Assembly (NCBI RefSeq): GCF_016641735.1
Contig: NZ_JAEDAO010000001.1
Location: 1-64,000, forward strand
Direction: 5' to 3'
DNA from: Ramlibacter algicola
GTDB taxonomy: Bacteria; Pseudomonadota; Gammaproteobacteria; Burkholderiales; Burkholderiaceae_C
Length of the DNA stretch: 64,000 bases
Shown: piece by piece, positions 1-9,290 of the stretch
How the letters are laid out: the number at the start of each line of letters is the position of its first letter
How positions within the stretch are numbered: position 1 is the stretch's first letter
The notes under the pieces: generated by a model
What the model was told of the DNA's origin: nothing
Databases searched by the model: none
The model's input: the letters and a program-made list of their open reading frames with translations, nothing else
Position numbers and translations under genes: made by a program

Positions 1-43
1 CGCGCTTCGTTTGCTTGCCCCGCTGCGATCAGCGAAGCCCTCG

Positions 44-73
44 ATTATGACAGAGTTTTTGCGAACCCGTCAA
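44..73 (-). promoter_or_regulatory. Strong sigma70-type promoter, leftward (stable-RNA type)
   Basis: Read on the minus strand, a -35 box TTGACG (68-73) is followed after 18 nt by a -10 box CATAAT (44-49) and a GC-rich discriminator CGAGGGCTTCGC. The near-consensus boxes, the GC-rich discriminator and the repetition of the same unit upstream (168-197) are typical of rRNA/tRNA promoters. Transcription would start near 37 and leave the window to the left, so the product is not visible. Confidence 0.7.
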
Positions 74-167
74 CACCGTTTGCGTTTTTTCGTCTGCGAC
101 CTTGTTGAGGCCTCCAGGCGATGTGCCTGACCGCTGGGGTCGGGCGCCGCATCCGGCGAAGCCCTCG

Positions 168-197
168 ATTATGCAGCAGTTTGAAGTCCTACGTCAA
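168..197 (-). promoter_or_regulatory. Second tandem leftward promoter of the same type
   Basis: The minus strand carries TTGACG (192-197), an 18-nt spacer and CATAAT (168-173). The 18 bases at 156-173 are identical to 32-49, so -10 box and discriminator are duplicated exactly while the spacers differ. This argues for two functional tandem promoters 124 bp apart rather than a chance match. Confidence 0.65.
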
Positions 198-277
198 CTC
201 GAGCGCTTTGCTGACCTTGCTTGCCGGCTCGGCTTGACGCCGGCGGCCTGCAGTCGGCGCGTGTTCTGCACCGGTCA

Positions 278-294
278 GCGAGGCCGCGACTATA
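278..294 (-). promoter_or_regulatory. Third, weaker promoter-like unit, leftward
   Basis: TATAGT (289-294, minus strand) is followed by a diverged copy of the same discriminator (CGCGGCCTCGC). No good -35 box lies 16-19 nt upstream. It may be an extra upstream promoter of the tandem array or a decayed copy. Confidence 0.35.
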
Positions 295-332
295 GAACAA
301 GTGCGAGCGAGCTCCTCCGCAGATGCACTTTC

Positions 333-2612
333 TTACGCGTCGGCAGCAGCCAGGTTCAGCGGCAGTGACCTGAGGCGCTTGCCGGTGAGAGCGAACAGCG
401 CGTTCGCGACGGCCGGCGCCAACGGCGGCACACCGGGTTCCCCGACACCCGCCGGTGGCCGCTCGCTGGCCACGGTCCACGTTTCCACGTGGGGCGCCTG
501 GGCAGCCAGCAACATCCGGTAGTCGGGGAAGTTGCGCTGCTGCACTTGCCCGTCCTTGATATCGATGCGCCCGTGCAGCGCGGCCGTGAGCGCGAACACC
601 ACGGCGCTCTCCATCTGCTGCGCCACGATGGTCGGGTTCACGACCGTGCCGCAGTCCAGCGCGCACACCACACGGTGCACGCGCGGACCGCCCGCGTCGA
701 TCGACACCTCAGCCACCTGCGCCACGATCGTGCCGAACGACTCGTGCAGAGCGACGCCGCGTGCGCGGGCGGCCGGCAGCGGCGTGCCCCAGCCGGCGCG
801 GCGCGCCGCCAGGTCCAGCACGGCGCGATAGCGCGGGGCGTGGCGCAACAGGCCGCGCCGGTACTCCACCGGATCCACCTGCATCGCCCCCGCCAGCTCG
901 TCGATGAAGGACTCCGAGAAGAAAGCGTTGTGCGAATGCCCGACCGACCGCCAGAACCCCACCGGCACGCCCGAGCGGGTGGCGGTGTGCGCCATCCGCT
1001 GGTTCGGGAAGGCGTAGGGCAGGTCAAACAGCCCCTCGGACGTCGTCTTGTCCGGCAGGTCGACAGGCCCGGCCAATGGAGGCATCGCGCGCTGGAACCA
1101 GCGAGGCGTGATCGCATCGCCCGCGGAGTCGATGCGCAGGCTGGCCACCTGCGCGTCCTCCACCGCGGCGCGCAACCGCACGACGTGCATCGGCCGGTAG
1201 AAGTCGTGCGTGGTGTCCTCTTCGCGCGGCCACAGCAATTGGACCGGCGCGCCGCCGGCGTCCATCGCCACGCGCACCGCGACGCCGACGTAGTCCACCT
1301 CCAGCCGGCGCCCGAAGCCGCCACCCAGCAGTGGCACGTGTACCGTCACCGCTTCCGCGGGTACGCCCGCGACGCGCGCCGCGATGTCGCGTGCCATCAG
1401 TGGCACCTGAGTGGGAGCCCACACCTCGACCTTGCCGTCCGCCACGCGGGCCGTGCAGTTCATCGGCTCCATCGTGGCGTGCGCCAGGAAGGGCGCGCGG
1501 TACCAGGCTTCGATCGTGCGCGACGCCCGCCGCTCGGCCGCGTCGACATCGCCGCTGCTGTGGAACGCGTAGCCATCGCCGGAACGCACCGCGGCTTCGA
1601 GTTGTTGCTCGATGCGGGCGGAATCGAGCGGCCCCGCGGGTCGCTGCTCCCACTGCACGTCGACCGCGGCGGCCGCGCGCATCGCATGCCATGAGGTCTT
1701 CGCGATGACGGCAAAACCCGCCGTGGAGCCGCCATAGGCGGGCAGCATCACGAGCCGCTCGACACCCGGCATCTTCGATGCCACGGACGCATCGACGCGG
1801 CCCGGCGCGCCGCCGAGCATGGGGCACAGGCGGACGGCAGCGAACTTCAGCCCCGGCGGCCGCACGTCGACGCCGAACCGGGCCGTCCCATCCACCTTGG
1901 CCGGCAGGTCCAGCCGCGGCGCGGGCTTCCCGATCAGCGACCAGTCCTCGCGCGCCTTCAAACGCACCGTGCCGGGCGGCGTGGCGGCGGCGAACCGGGC
2001 CAGCTCGCCGTAGTGCGCCGATGGCCCGGATGCGTGCGAAACCACCCCGTTGCGCACCTTCAGCTCGTCGACAGGCAGCTTCCATTGCAATGCGGCCGCA
2101 CCCAGCAGCGACGCGCGCGCCGTCGCGGCAGCCGTGCGCACGACCTCCCACGCATCCACCACGCTGGTGGAGCCGCCCGTCGCATTGATGCCGAGCTCGC
2201 GACCGATCTTGCCCACCACCCACCGGGCCGCCTTGGCCCGGCCGAAGCCATCCTCGCGCTCGTCGTCCAGCGGATGGAACGGCAGCCCCGCGAGCACCGT
2301 CGCGACGTTGCCGTAGATCGTGTCGTTGCCGGCGCGCTCCACGCGCACGCTGGCCAGCGGCACGTCCAGTTCCTCCGCCGCCAGCATGGGCAGCGCGGTG
2401 TACACGCCCTGCCCCATCTCGCTGCGCGGCATGGCCAGGACGATGGCGCCGTCGGCACCGACCTTGATCCAGCCGTTGAGCGCCACCTCACCGTTGCGAA
2501 CCGGCAGCAGGCCGGGCGAGCCCAGGCGCGATCGCTGCGGTACTGCAAGCCAGCCAACCACCAGTGCGCCCGCACCCGTCGCGCCGGCGAGCAGGAGGGT
2601 GCGCCGCTTCAT
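333..2612 (-). CDS. Molybdopterin-binding aldehyde/isoquinoline 1-oxidoreductase-type large subunit
   Basis: This 759-residue protein matches in length and motifs the large (Mo-cofactor) subunit of the IorB / aldehyde-oxidase-like branch of the xanthine oxidase family. Early in the protein the sequence E-M-G-Q-G-V-Y is the family's cofactor-contacting loop, and the GGGFGRR segment mid-protein is a second signature. The N-terminus [19 protein letters not shown] resembles a Tat-type signal or anchor, implying export of the folded enzyme. It overlaps the 2Fe-2S subunit gene by 4 nt (ATGA), so both are translated from one message. Substrate cannot be read from sequence. No XdhC-type maturation factor or cytochrome subunit is adjacent. 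Confidence 0.88.
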   Translation of the reverse strand: MKRRTLLLAGATGAGALVVGWLAVPQRSRLGSPGLLPVRNGEVALNGWIKVGADGAIVLAMPRSEMGQGVYTALPMLAAEELDVPLASVRVERAGNDTIYGNVATVLAGLPFHPLDDEREDGFGRAKAARWVVGKIGRELGINATGGSTSVVDAWEVVRTAAATARASLLGAAALQWKLPVDELKVRNGVVSHASGPSAHYGELARFAAATPPGTVRLKAREDWSLIGKPAPRLDLPAKVDGTARFGVDVRPPGLKFAAVRLCPMLGGAPGRVDASVASKMPGVERLVMLPAYGGSTAGFAVIAKTSWHAMRAAAAVDVQWEQRPAGPLDSARIEQQLEAAVRSGDGYAFHSSGDVDAAERRASRTIEAWYRAPFLAHATMEPMNCTARVADGKVEVWAPTQVPLMARDIAARVAGVPAEAVTVHVPLLGGGFGRRLEVDYVGVAVRVAMDAGGAPVQLLWPREEDTTHDFYRPMHVVRLRAAVEDAQVASLRIDSAGDAITPRWFQRAMPPLAGPVDLPDKTTSEGLFDLPYAFPNQRMAHTATRSGVPVGFWRSVGHSHNAFFSESFIDELAGAMQVDPVEYRRGLLRHAPRYRAVLDLAARRAGWGTPLPAARARGVALHESFGTIVAQVAEVSIDAGGPRVHRVVCALDCGTVVNPTIVAQQMESAVVFALTAALHGRIDIKDGQVQQRNFPDYRMLLAAQAPHVETWTVASERPPAGVGEPGVPPLAPAVANALFALTGKRLRSLPLNLAAADA

Positions 2613-3073
2613 GCCTTCACCCCGGCGGCGCGCTTGATCGCGGCGCGCACCCGCTGGTACGTGCCGCAGCGGCAGATGTTGGACATGGCCTCGTCGATTT
2701 CCGCATCGCTCGGCTTGGGCTTGCGCTCCAGCAGCGCCGCCGCGGCCATCAGCATCCCGCTCTGGCAATACCCGCACTGCGGCACCTGCTCCGCGATCCA
2801 CGCGGCCTGCAACGGATGGGGGCGCCGAGCGGTGCCGAGCGCTTCGATCGTCACGACGCGCTTGCCGGCCACCGCGGAGACGGGCGTGACGCACGAGCGC
2901 ACCGCCTGTCCGTCCACGTGTACCGTGCACGCGCCGCAGGCGCCGACGCCACAGCCGTACTTGGTGCCCGTCAGGTGCAGCACATCGCGCAACGCCCACA
3001 GCAGCGGCATCTCCGCCTCGACGTCGACCTCGACTGCCTGCCCGTTCACCGCCAACTGCACATGCGCCTCCAT
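2609..3073 (-). CDS. 2Fe-2S subunit of molybdenum hydroxylase (IorA/CoxS type)
   Basis: The 154-residue protein has both iron-sulfur sets of the family: the plant-ferredoxin pattern C41-x4-C46-x2-C49-x11-C61 and the C-terminal four-helix pattern C100-x2-C103 ... C134-x-C136. It passes electrons from the Mo-centre of the large subunit encoded immediately downstream. The start at 3073 keeps the beta-sheet beginning of the ferredoxin fold intact. A TATAGT hexamer 13 nt before the start is the likely -10 element for both genes. The length is normal. Confidence 0.92.
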   Translation of the reverse strand: MEAHVQLAVNGQAVEVDVEAEMPLLWALRDVLHLTGTKYGCGVGACGACTVHVDGQAVRSCVTPVSAVAGKRVVTIEALGTARRPHPLQAAWIAEQVPQCGYCQSGMLMAAAALLERKPKPSDAEIDEAMSNICRCGTYQRVRAAIKRAAGVKA

Positions 3074-3086
3074 CCCTCGTCAGCCC

Positions 3087-3092
3087 ACTATA
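3087..3092 (-). promoter_or_regulatory. -10-like hexamer of the iorAB-type operon
   Basis: TATAGT on the minus strand ends 13 nt before the 2Fe-2S subunit start codon. No convincing -35 box is seen. It predicts a leader of about 6 nt. Confidence 0.45.
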
Positions 3093-3139
3093 GCCAGCCC
3101 ATCCGGCACCACGTAGGGGAACGTGTCCACGCGCGCGCC

Positions 3140-3145
3140 GATAAT
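3140..3145 (+). promoter_or_regulatory. -10-like hexamer close to the uup start codon
   Basis: GATAAT ends 10 nt before the ATG at 3156 and no Shine-Dalgarno sequence lies between. This predicts a leaderless or nearly leaderless transcript and supports 3156 over the upstream GTG at 3123, which would lie before the promoter. Confidence 0.45.
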
Positions 3146-3155
3146 CGCGCGCTCC

Positions 3156-5027
3156 ATGGCCTTGCTCACGTTGTCCGATGCCCAGCTGGCCTATGGCCAT
3201 GTTGCCCTTCTCGACCATGCGGCGTTCGCGCTCGAAACGCAGGAGCGTGTCGGCCTGATCGGCCGCAACGGCGCCGGCAAGTCCTCGCTGCTGAAGATCC
3301 TCGCCGGGCTCGAACATCCCGACGACGGCACGCTGCAGCGCCAGCAGGGCCTGCGCAGCGCCTACGTGCCGCAGGAGCCCGTGCTCGACGACGAGGCCAC
3401 GGTGTTCGACACCGTGCGCTCCGGCCTCGATCATGTCCTGGCGCTCATCGACCAATACACGCGCGGCGAAGGCGACCTGGACGCACTGCAAAGCCGGATC
3501 GAGGCCGAGGACGGCTGGGGCTGGGAGCAGCGCGTCGACGAAACGCTGCATCGCCTGCATCTCGCTCCCGAGGCGCGCGTGGGCACGCTGTCCGGTGGCG
3601 TGCGCAAGCGCGTCGCGCTGGCGCGGGCGCTGGTCACGCGTCCGGACGTGCTGCTGCTCGACGAACCCACCAACCACCTGGACCTCGACGCGATCGCCTG
3701 GCTGGAAGGCCTGCTGGTGGAGTTCAAGGGCAGCGTCGTCACCATCACGCACGACCGCGCGTTCCTCGACCGCGTCGCGACCCGCATCGTCGAACTCGAT
3801 CGCGGCCAGCTGCGGTCGTACCCCGGCAACTTCACGCGCTATCTCGCGCTGAAGGACGAGCAGCTGGCCCAGGAGGCCGTGGTCAACGCCAAGGCGGACA
3901 AGCTGCTCGCGCAGGAAGAAGTGTGGGTGCGCAAGGGCGTCGAGGCGCGCCGCACGCGCGCGCAAGGCCGCATCACGCGCCTGGAACACCTGCGCGAACA
4001 GCGCGCGCAGCGGCGCGAAACACTCGGCCGCGTCCGCATGGACCTCGATGCCGGGGCGCGCAGCGGCAAGATCGTGGCGGAGCTGCAGGACGTGGACAAA
4101 TCCTTCGGCGACCGCGTCGTGGTGCGCGGCTTCGGCGCCACCATCCTGCGCGGCGACAAGGTCGGCCTGATCGGGCCGAACGGCGCCGGCAAGACGACGC
4201 TGCTCAAGATGATCCTGGGCGAACTGGCGCCCGACCGCGGCAAGGTGCGCATCGGCTCCAACCTGCAGGTCGCTTACTTCGACCAGATGCGCAACGCGCT
4301 CGACCTCGACGCGACGCTGGAAGACTTCATCAGCCCGGGCAGCGAGTGGATCGAGATCGGCCGCCAGCGCAAGCACGTCAAGAGCTACCTGGGCGACTTC
4401 CTGTTCTCGCCGGCGCGCTCGGCGTCCCCGGTGCGGTCGCTGTCCGGTGGCGAGCGCAACCGGCTCCTGCTCGCCCGCCTGTTCGCGCGGCCCGCCAACG
4501 TGCTGGTGCTCGACGAGCCGACCAACGACCTCGACATCGACACCCTCGAACTGCTGGAAGACCTGCTGCAGGACTACGACGGCACCGTGTTCCTCGTGAG
4601 CCATGACCGCACGTTCCTCGACAACGTGGTCACCAGCACGATCGCGTTCGAGGGCGAAGGCCGCTGGCGCGAATACGAAGGCGGCGTGCAGGACTGGTTG
4701 CTGCAGTCGCAGCGCTCGCTGTCCTTGCAGCCGGCCACGGCGCCCGCGGCCAGGCCGAAGGACCCGGTCACGACAGCGGTGCCGACAGGAGCGCCCGCGA
4801 CCGCCAAGCGCAAGCTCAGCTACAAGGAACAGCGTGAGCTGGAAACGCTTCCCGCCCAGATCGCGGCACTCGAGCAGGAGCAGGCCGCGATCCAGGCGCA
4901 ACTGCGCGACGGATCGCTGTACGCCAGCGACCCTGCGCTCGCGGCCACGCTCGCGCAGCGCAACGCCGCCATCGAGGACGACCTGATGGCGGCACTGGAA
5001 CGCTGGGACGCCCTCGGCGGCGTGTAA
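3156..5027 (+). CDS. uup: ABC-F family ATPase Uup
   Basis: This is a soluble 623-residue ABC-F protein with no membrane domain. It has two nucleotide-binding domains: Walker A GRNGAGKSS (36-44), signature LSGGVRKRV (145-153) and Walker B ending LLLDEP; then Walker A GPNGAGKTT (340-348), signature LSGGERNRL (429-437) and VLDEPTNDLD. A C-terminal charged coiled-coil (about 551-620, beginning RKLSYKEQRELE) follows a Pro/Ala linker and is the Uup hallmark. Uup acts on ribosomes or branched DNA and affects precise transposon excision in E. coli. The start at 3156 was chosen because the -10-like GATAAT lies just upstream of it. Confidence 0.9.
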   Translation: MALLTLSDAQLAYGHVALLDHAAFALETQERVGLIGRNGAGKSSLLKILAGLEHPDDGTLQRQQGLRSAYVPQEPVLDDEATVFDTVRSGLDHVLALIDQYTRGEGDLDALQSRIEAEDGWGWEQRVDETLHRLHLAPEARVGTLSGGVRKRVALARALVTRPDVLLLDEPTNHLDLDAIAWLEGLLVEFKGSVVTITHDRAFLDRVATRIVELDRGQLRSYPGNFTRYLALKDEQLAQEAVVNAKADKLLAQEEVWVRKGVEARRTRAQGRITRLEHLREQRAQRRETLGRVRMDLDAGARSGKIVAELQDVDKSFGDRVVVRGFGATILRGDKVGLIGPNGAGKTTLLKMILGELAPDRGKVRIGSNLQVAYFDQMRNALDLDATLEDFISPGSEWIEIGRQRKHVKSYLGDFLFSPARSASPVRSLSGGERNRLLLARLFARPANVLVLDEPTNDLDIDTLELLEDLLQDYDGTVFLVSHDRTFLDNVVTSTIAFEGEGRWREYEGGVQDWLLQSQRSLSLQPATAPAARPKDPVTTAVPTGAPATAKRKLSYKEQRELETLPAQIAALEQEQAAIQAQLRDGSLYASDPALAATLAQRNAAIEDDLMAALERWDALGGV

Positions 5028-5095
5028 GGCTGGGCTGTCGCCATCTGGCGGCGGCGGCTGACCCATCCCGGACCCCGCGCGAGCGGCCCGCGATC

Positions 5096-5101
5096 TACAG
5101 T
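5096..5101 (+). promoter_or_regulatory. -10-like hexamer before the PLD-family gene
   Basis: TACAGT ends 9 nt before the ATG at 5111. The nine bases between are GC-rich and contain no Shine-Dalgarno sequence. Confidence 0.4.
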
Positions 5102-5110
5102 GGCCCAGCC

Positions 5111-6796
5111 ATGCTGTCCTTGCCGCGCGTCCACTCCGCCGCCTTGATTCCCTGGATCGCGTCCGTCCGGCAATTGCTGGTCGTCTTCCTGCTGTGCGGC
5201 GCCACCGTCGGCTGCGCCGGCGTGCCGGACAACGTGCAGCGCACGCCGTCGCAGGCCCTGAAGGCGCCCGAGCAGACGGCCCTCGGCCAACTCGCGGCGC
5301 AGCGCCGCGGCGGCGCATCGAGCGAATCCGGCTTCGCCTTGCTCGACAGCGTCGACGCCGCCTTCGGCGCCCGGCTGGCGCTGATCCAGTCCGCGCAGCG
5401 CACGCTGGACCTGCAGTACTACGCCATCCACGCGGATGCCAGCACCGAACTGCTGCTCGAGGCGCTGCGGGCGGCTGCGGCACGCGGCGTGCGCGTGCGC
5501 ATCCTGCTCGACGACTTCAACACGGCGGGCGAGGACGCGCAGGTGCTGCGGCTGGCGTTCGTCAAGGGCGTGGAGATGCGCCTGTTCAACCCGATGCCGG
5601 GTTCGCGCGGCTCCCTGATCACCAAGATCGCGGGCTCGCTGCACCAGGGCGGGCAGCTGGCCAAGCGCATGCACAACAAGCTGTTCATCGGCGACAACGC
5701 CTGGGGCATCACCGGGGGCCGCAACCTGGGCGACGCCTATTTCGGCGGCGACGACAAGAGCACCTTCGTCGACCTCGACGTGCTGGCCGCGGGCGCCGTC
5801 GTGCGCCAGATGTCCGCCAGCTTCGACCGCTACTGGAACGACGAGCTCGCCTACCCTGTGCAGGCGCTGCTGGATCGCGAGGACCTGGACAAGCTGCGCA
5901 AGGACGACAAGGAGAAGGACAAGGACGGCAACGACGTCGCCACGCCCCGCCTGCCTTCGCCGACGCCCGTCAACACCGTGCTGCCGAACGCCACGCCCAC
6001 GGCGGTCGTGGAGGCGCGCAGGCCGCCGATTGACCTGCGCAGCGTGCCGCTCACGTGGGCACCTGCCGCGGTGCTGGTGGACAAGCCCGGCAAGATCGGC
6101 CCGGACGAGCAGGAAGCGAATGCGGGCGACACCGTGGTCGACGGCCTGCTGCAACTCGTCTCGCAGGCGAAGCAGGAGCTGCTGATCATCTCGCCGTACT
6201 TCGTGCCGGGGCGGGAAATGATGGGCATGTTCGCCGACCTGCGGCGCCGCGGCGTCGCGGTCCGCGTCCTCACCAACTCCCTCGCCTCGAACGACGCGCC
6301 CGCCGCGCACGCTGGCTACCGCCGCTACCGCAAGGACCTGCTCGCCATGGGCGTCGAATTGCACGAGATGCGCGCCGACCCGAAGGCCGCCGAACTGCCG
6401 GGCGGCAAGATGCCCGAAGGCAAGCAGCGGTTCGGCAGCGGTGCCGGCGGCTCCAAGAGCGCCAGCTCGCGCGCCAGCCTGCATTCCAAGGCCGTGGTCA
6501 TCGACCGCCGCCTGTCCGTGATCGGCTCGATGAACCTGGACCTGCGTTCGCAGCGCAAGAACAGCGAAGTGGCGCTGGTGCTGCGCAGCCCCGCCATCGC
6601 CCAACGCGTGGCCGGCGTGGTCGAGCGCTCGTTCGCGCACGGTTCGTACCGCGTGGACCTGGACGGCGGCAGCCTCGTCTGGCGCGCGCCGCCCGGCGCC
6701 GATTTCAAGGACGCGACCAGCGAGCCCGAAGCCGGCTTCAAGCTGAAGGCGCTGGTGAACGTGCTCGCGCCGTTCGCGCCCGAGGAAATGCTCTAG
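5111..6796 (+). CDS. Phospholipase D / cardiolipin-synthase-like lipoprotein
   Basis: The 561-residue protein carries two HKD active-site motifs, H188-x-K190-x4-D195 followed by GGRNLGD, and H458-x-K460-x4-D465 followed by GSMNLDLRS. This is the standard arrangement of phosphatidyltransferases and phospholipases of the PLD superfamily. A hydrophobic N-terminus ending in T-V-G-C35 looks like a lipoprotein signal, placing the enzyme in the periplasm or at a membrane face. A charged, K/D/E-rich insertion near residues 258-278 and a Pro/Thr stretch separate the two halves. It could be a cardiolipin synthase (ClsC-like) or a phospholipase; sequence alone does not decide. Confidence 0.8.
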   Translation: MLSLPRVHSAALIPWIASVRQLLVVFLLCGATVGCAGVPDNVQRTPSQALKAPEQTALGQLAAQRRGGASSESGFALLDSVDAAFGARLALIQSAQRTLDLQYYAIHADASTELLLEALRAAAARGVRVRILLDDFNTAGEDAQVLRLAFVKGVEMRLFNPMPGSRGSLITKIAGSLHQGGQLAKRMHNKLFIGDNAWGITGGRNLGDAYFGGDDKSTFVDLDVLAAGAVVRQMSASFDRYWNDELAYPVQALLDREDLDKLRKDDKEKDKDGNDVATPRLPSPTPVNTVLPNATPTAVVEARRPPIDLRSVPLTWAPAAVLVDKPGKIGPDEQEANAGDTVVDGLLQLVSQAKQELLIISPYFVPGREMMGMFADLRRRGVAVRVLTNSLASNDAPAAHAGYRRYRKDLLAMGVELHEMRADPKAAELPGGKMPEGKQRFGSGAGGSKSASSRASLHSKAVVIDRRLSVIGSMNLDLRSQRKNSEVALVLRSPAIAQRVAGVVERSFAHGSYRVDLDGGSLVWRAPPGADFKDATSEPEAGFKLKALVNVLAPFAPEEML

Positions 6797-6808
6797 GAGC
6801 CCGCGCTC

Positions 6809-8260
6809 CTACCCGATCTCGCGCACCAGCCGCCCGTAAGTGCGCCAGAACGCCGCGTCCTGCGTCGTCGCGAAGTTGATTCGCATCAGCGTGCTCGGCT
6901 TGCGCTGCGCGTGGAACAACGCGCCGGGCGCCAGCAGGTAGCCCTCGTCGAGCATGCGCTGCGCGAGCGCGTCGGTGTCGACGCCGGTGTCGACCCACCC
7001 GAACAACCCGGCCGGTTCCGCCGCGAAGGTGCAGCCGGCGGCCAGCGCCAGCTTCACGCTGCGCGCCCGAGCGGCGTCCAGGCGCGTGCGCAGACGCTCG
7101 GCGTGGCGGCGCAGCTGGCCCTGCTCGATGCACAGCGCGAGCGCGCGTTCGAGCAGTGCCGGCGTCGTCAGCGTGGCCAGCAGCTTGGTGTCCAGCAGGC
7201 GCGGCACCAGATCCGGGTGCGCCGCCAGGAAGCCCACGCGCCAGTTCGGCGCCAGCACCTTGGCGAAGCCGCTGACGTGGATCGTGCGCTGCAGGCCGTC
7301 GAGCGCGCACAGCCGCGTCGCGTGCTCCGGCGCGATGTGGCTGTAGGTGTCGTCCTCGACGATGTGGAAGTCGTACTGGTTGGCCAGCTGCAGGATGCGA
7401 TGCGCGCTGCCCGGCGTCAGGCAATACCCGGTCGGGTTGTGGAACACGCTCACGCTGACGTACAGCTTGGGCCGGTGCGCTTCGCAATAGCGCGCCATCA
7501 CCTCCAGGTCCGGCCCGTCGGCACGGCGCGGCACCGGCAGCAGTCGCATCCCCATTGCGGTCAGGCGTGCGAATTCCACCGCCCACCCCGGCTCCTCGAC
7601 CATCACAGGATCGCCGGGCCGCAACAACGTGCGGCTGACGATGTCCAGCGCGTGCGTCGCGCCGACCGTCGTGATGATGTTGTCGGGACCGGCATGCACG
7701 TTCAGGCGCGAAAGCTTTTCGGACAGCGCGCGGCGCAGCGACGAGTCGCCCATCGGCTCCCCGTACTGCAGCGAGAACTCGTGCAGCGCGCGCGTGCCGG
7801 TCACCTTGCGCACCGCCGCCGGCATGAAGGTCGATTCCAGCCACTCGGGCGGGAACACGCCCATGCCCGGCTGCGGCTTGTTGCTCACGCGGTGGAACAT
7901 GCCTCGGATCAGCGCCGTCGCATCCACCGGCGCGGGACGTGTGGGGGTGAAGCCCGCGGCGGTCGCCCATGCATCGACGGCTGCCGGCCCCGCAGGGGCT
8001 TTCGTGGCGCGCTGGCGCGGCTGCTGCACGGCGATCTCGCGCACGAAGAAGCCGCGGTTCTTGCGCGCCTCCACCAGGCCCTGCGCCAGCAGTTGGTCGT
8101 ACGCGGCGACCACGGTCGACGGGCTCACGCCCTGCTGCTGCGCGCATTGGCGCACCGACGGCAGGCGCGCGCCGGGGGCGAGCAGGCGGTCGCGGATCCG
8201 CTCGGCAAAGCGGCTCGACAGCTGCTCGGTGAGCGATTGCGACGAGGCTTTCATCAGCAT
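6809..8260 (-). CDS. MocR-type transcriptional regulator (GntR HTH + aminotransferase domain)
   Basis: The protein has 483 residues. Residues 1-75 form a GntR-type winged helix (LPSVRQCAQQQGVSPSTV as the recognition region) and residues about 110-480 a fold-type-I aminotransferase domain. PLP-site residues are HNPTG (274-278), D304 and the Schiff-base K334 in SGFAK. MocR proteins bind PLP or an amino compound and control a divergent gene; here the divergent operon starts with a DMT exporter and an aminotransferase. The start at 8260 is preceded by GGAG at suitable spacing; longer forms would run into the opposite gene. Repeats in the 8261-8363 gap may be its operators. Confidence 0.9.
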   Translation of the reverse strand: MLMKASSQSLTEQLSSRFAERIRDRLLAPGARLPSVRQCAQQQGVSPSTVVAAYDQLLAQGLVEARKNRGFFVREIAVQQPRQRATKAPAGPAAVDAWATAAGFTPTRPAPVDATALIRGMFHRVSNKPQPGMGVFPPEWLESTFMPAAVRKVTGTRALHEFSLQYGEPMGDSSLRRALSEKLSRLNVHAGPDNIITTVGATHALDIVSRTLLRPGDPVMVEEPGWAVEFARLTAMGMRLLPVPRRADGPDLEVMARYCEAHRPKLYVSVSVFHNPTGYCLTPGSAHRILQLANQYDFHIVEDDTYSHIAPEHATRLCALDGLQRTIHVSGFAKVLAPNWRVGFLAAHPDLVPRLLDTKLLATLTTPALLERALALCIEQGQLRRHAERLRTRLDAARARSVKLALAAGCTFAAEPAGLFGWVDTGVDTDALAQRMLDEGYLLAPGALFHAQRKPSTLMRINFATTQDAAFWRTYGRLVREIG

Positions 8261-8272
8261 GGCGGCGGCTCC

Positions 8273-8339
8273 GGTGTATTGCCGGCCGGGCCGATACAGC
8301 GCGGCACCTGACCCGGCCAACTGTATGGGCGGTGTATTG
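8273..8339. promoter_or_regulatory. Candidate MocR operator region (direct and inverted repeats)
   Basis: The divergent gap holds a direct repeat GGTGTATTG at 8273-8281 and 8331-8339 (58 bp apart, each followed by GGCC-rich sequence) and an inverted pair ATACAG (8294-8299) / CTGTAT (8321-8326). MocR regulators usually bind pairs of direct repeats in divergent promoters. The first copy lies 12 bp from the regulator start, compatible with autoregulation. Assignment is inferred from position and repetition only. Confidence 0.45.
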
Positions 8340-8350
8340 GTCGGCCAGCT

Positions 8351-8356
8351 TACAGT
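8351..8356 (+). promoter_or_regulatory. -10-like hexamer of the EamA operon
   Basis: TACAGT ends 7 nt before the ATG at 8364, without a Shine-Dalgarno sequence. It sits 11 bp downstream of the second GGTGTATTG repeat, so a bound regulator would overlap the usual -35 position. Confidence 0.45.
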
Positions 8357-8363
8357 GCCCCGC

Positions 8364-9290
8364 ATGCCGACGCAATCGACCGCCTCCCGTTCGCACCCCT
8401 GGCGCGGGATGGCGCTCGGCTTCCTCGGCGTGGTGATCTTCGCCTTGACGCTGCCCATGACGCGCCTGGCCGTCGGCAGCGTCGATGCACCGGCAATGTC
8501 GGGGATGTTCGTCGCCATGGGCCGCGCGGTCGTCGCTGCGCTGCTGTCCGCCGCCTTCCTTGTCGCCACCCGCGCCCCGCTGCCGCGCCGTGCCGATTGG
8601 CCCGCGCTCGTGGTCACCTGCGCCGGCGTGGTGTTCGGCTTCCCGCTGCTCACGTCGATCGCGATGCGCTACGTGGAGGCGGTGCACGCCAGCGTGCTGG
8701 TGGGCGTGCTGCCGCTGGCCACCGCAGCGGCGGGCGCCTGGCTGCACAAGCAGCGGCCCAGCACCGGCTTCTGGGCCTGCGCCACGCTGGGCACGCTGCT
8801 CGTGCTCGGCTACGTGCTGCAGCGGAACGGCGGCACCCGCATCCATCCGGCCGACCTGCTGCTGCTCGCCGCGATGGCGGCCGCCGCCGTCGGCTACGCG
8901 TACGGCGCGCGGCTGTCGCACCACATGCGCGCCGACCACGTGATCTGCTGGGCGCTCGTGATCGCGCTGCCCCTCACGGCGCCGCTGGCCTGGACGTCGC
9001 GGCCGGAGGTGGCGCTGCCGGCGCCGGCCTGGTGGGCGTTCGCCTACGTCGCCGTCTTCTCGATGTGGCTGGGGTTCTTCGCCTGGTACCGCGGGCTCGC
9101 CGAAGGCGGCACGGTGCGCGTGAGCCAGGTGCAGCTGCTGCAGCCTTTCCTGTCCATGCTGTTCGCGGTGCCCCTGTTGCACGAAACGCTGGACACCGCC
9201 ACGCTGGCGTTCGCGCTGGCCGTGATCGCCACCGTCGCCATCGGCAAGTCCATGCCGGTGCGCACCGCCCCCTTGCAGGAGCCCGCATGA
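8364..9290 (+). CDS. EamA/DMT-family transporter
   Basis: This 308-residue hydrophobic protein has about ten predicted transmembrane segments in two EamA repeats, as in YdcZ/RhaT-type drug/metabolite exporters. The second repeat contains the typical end S-Q-V-Q-L-L-Q-P-F-L followed by a membrane helix. It is the first gene of a tightly coupled operon: its TGA overlaps the aminotransferase ATG (ATGA at 9287-9290). Position opposite a MocR regulator and next to amino-acid enzymes suggests export of an amino acid or related metabolite. The ATG at 8364 is favoured by the -10-like TACAGT seven bases upstream. Confidence 0.82.
   Translation: MPTQSTASRSHPWRGMALGFLGVVIFALTLPMTRLAVGSVDAPAMSGMFVAMGRAVVAALLSAAFLVATRAPLPRRADWPALVVTCAGVVFGFPLLTSIAMRYVEAVHASVLVGVLPLATAAAGAWLHKQRPSTGFWACATLGTLLVLGYVLQRNGGTRIHPADLLLLAAMAAAAVGYAYGARLSHHMRADHVICWALVIALPLTAPLAWTSRPEVALPAPAWWAFAYVAVFSMWLGFFAWYRGLAEGGTVRVSQVQLLQPFLSMLFAVPLLHETLDTATLAFALAVIATVAIGKSMPVRTAPLQEPA

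Noticed and set aside
3123..3155. Earlier GTG start of uup adding 11 residues
   Set aside because: It would lie upstream of the -10-like GATAAT and adds non-conserved residues.
2613..5483. Minus-strand open frame continuing upstream of the molybdoenzyme large subunit to give a 1716-residue protein
   Set aside because: It is the antisense of uup and overlaps the 2Fe-2S gene; the family start motif and ATGA coupling are at 2612.
6738..9182. Long minus-strand frame (814 residues) over the regulator and exporter
   Set aside because: Low-complexity Arg/Ala/Gly-rich shadow of the MocR and EamA genes with no family motif.
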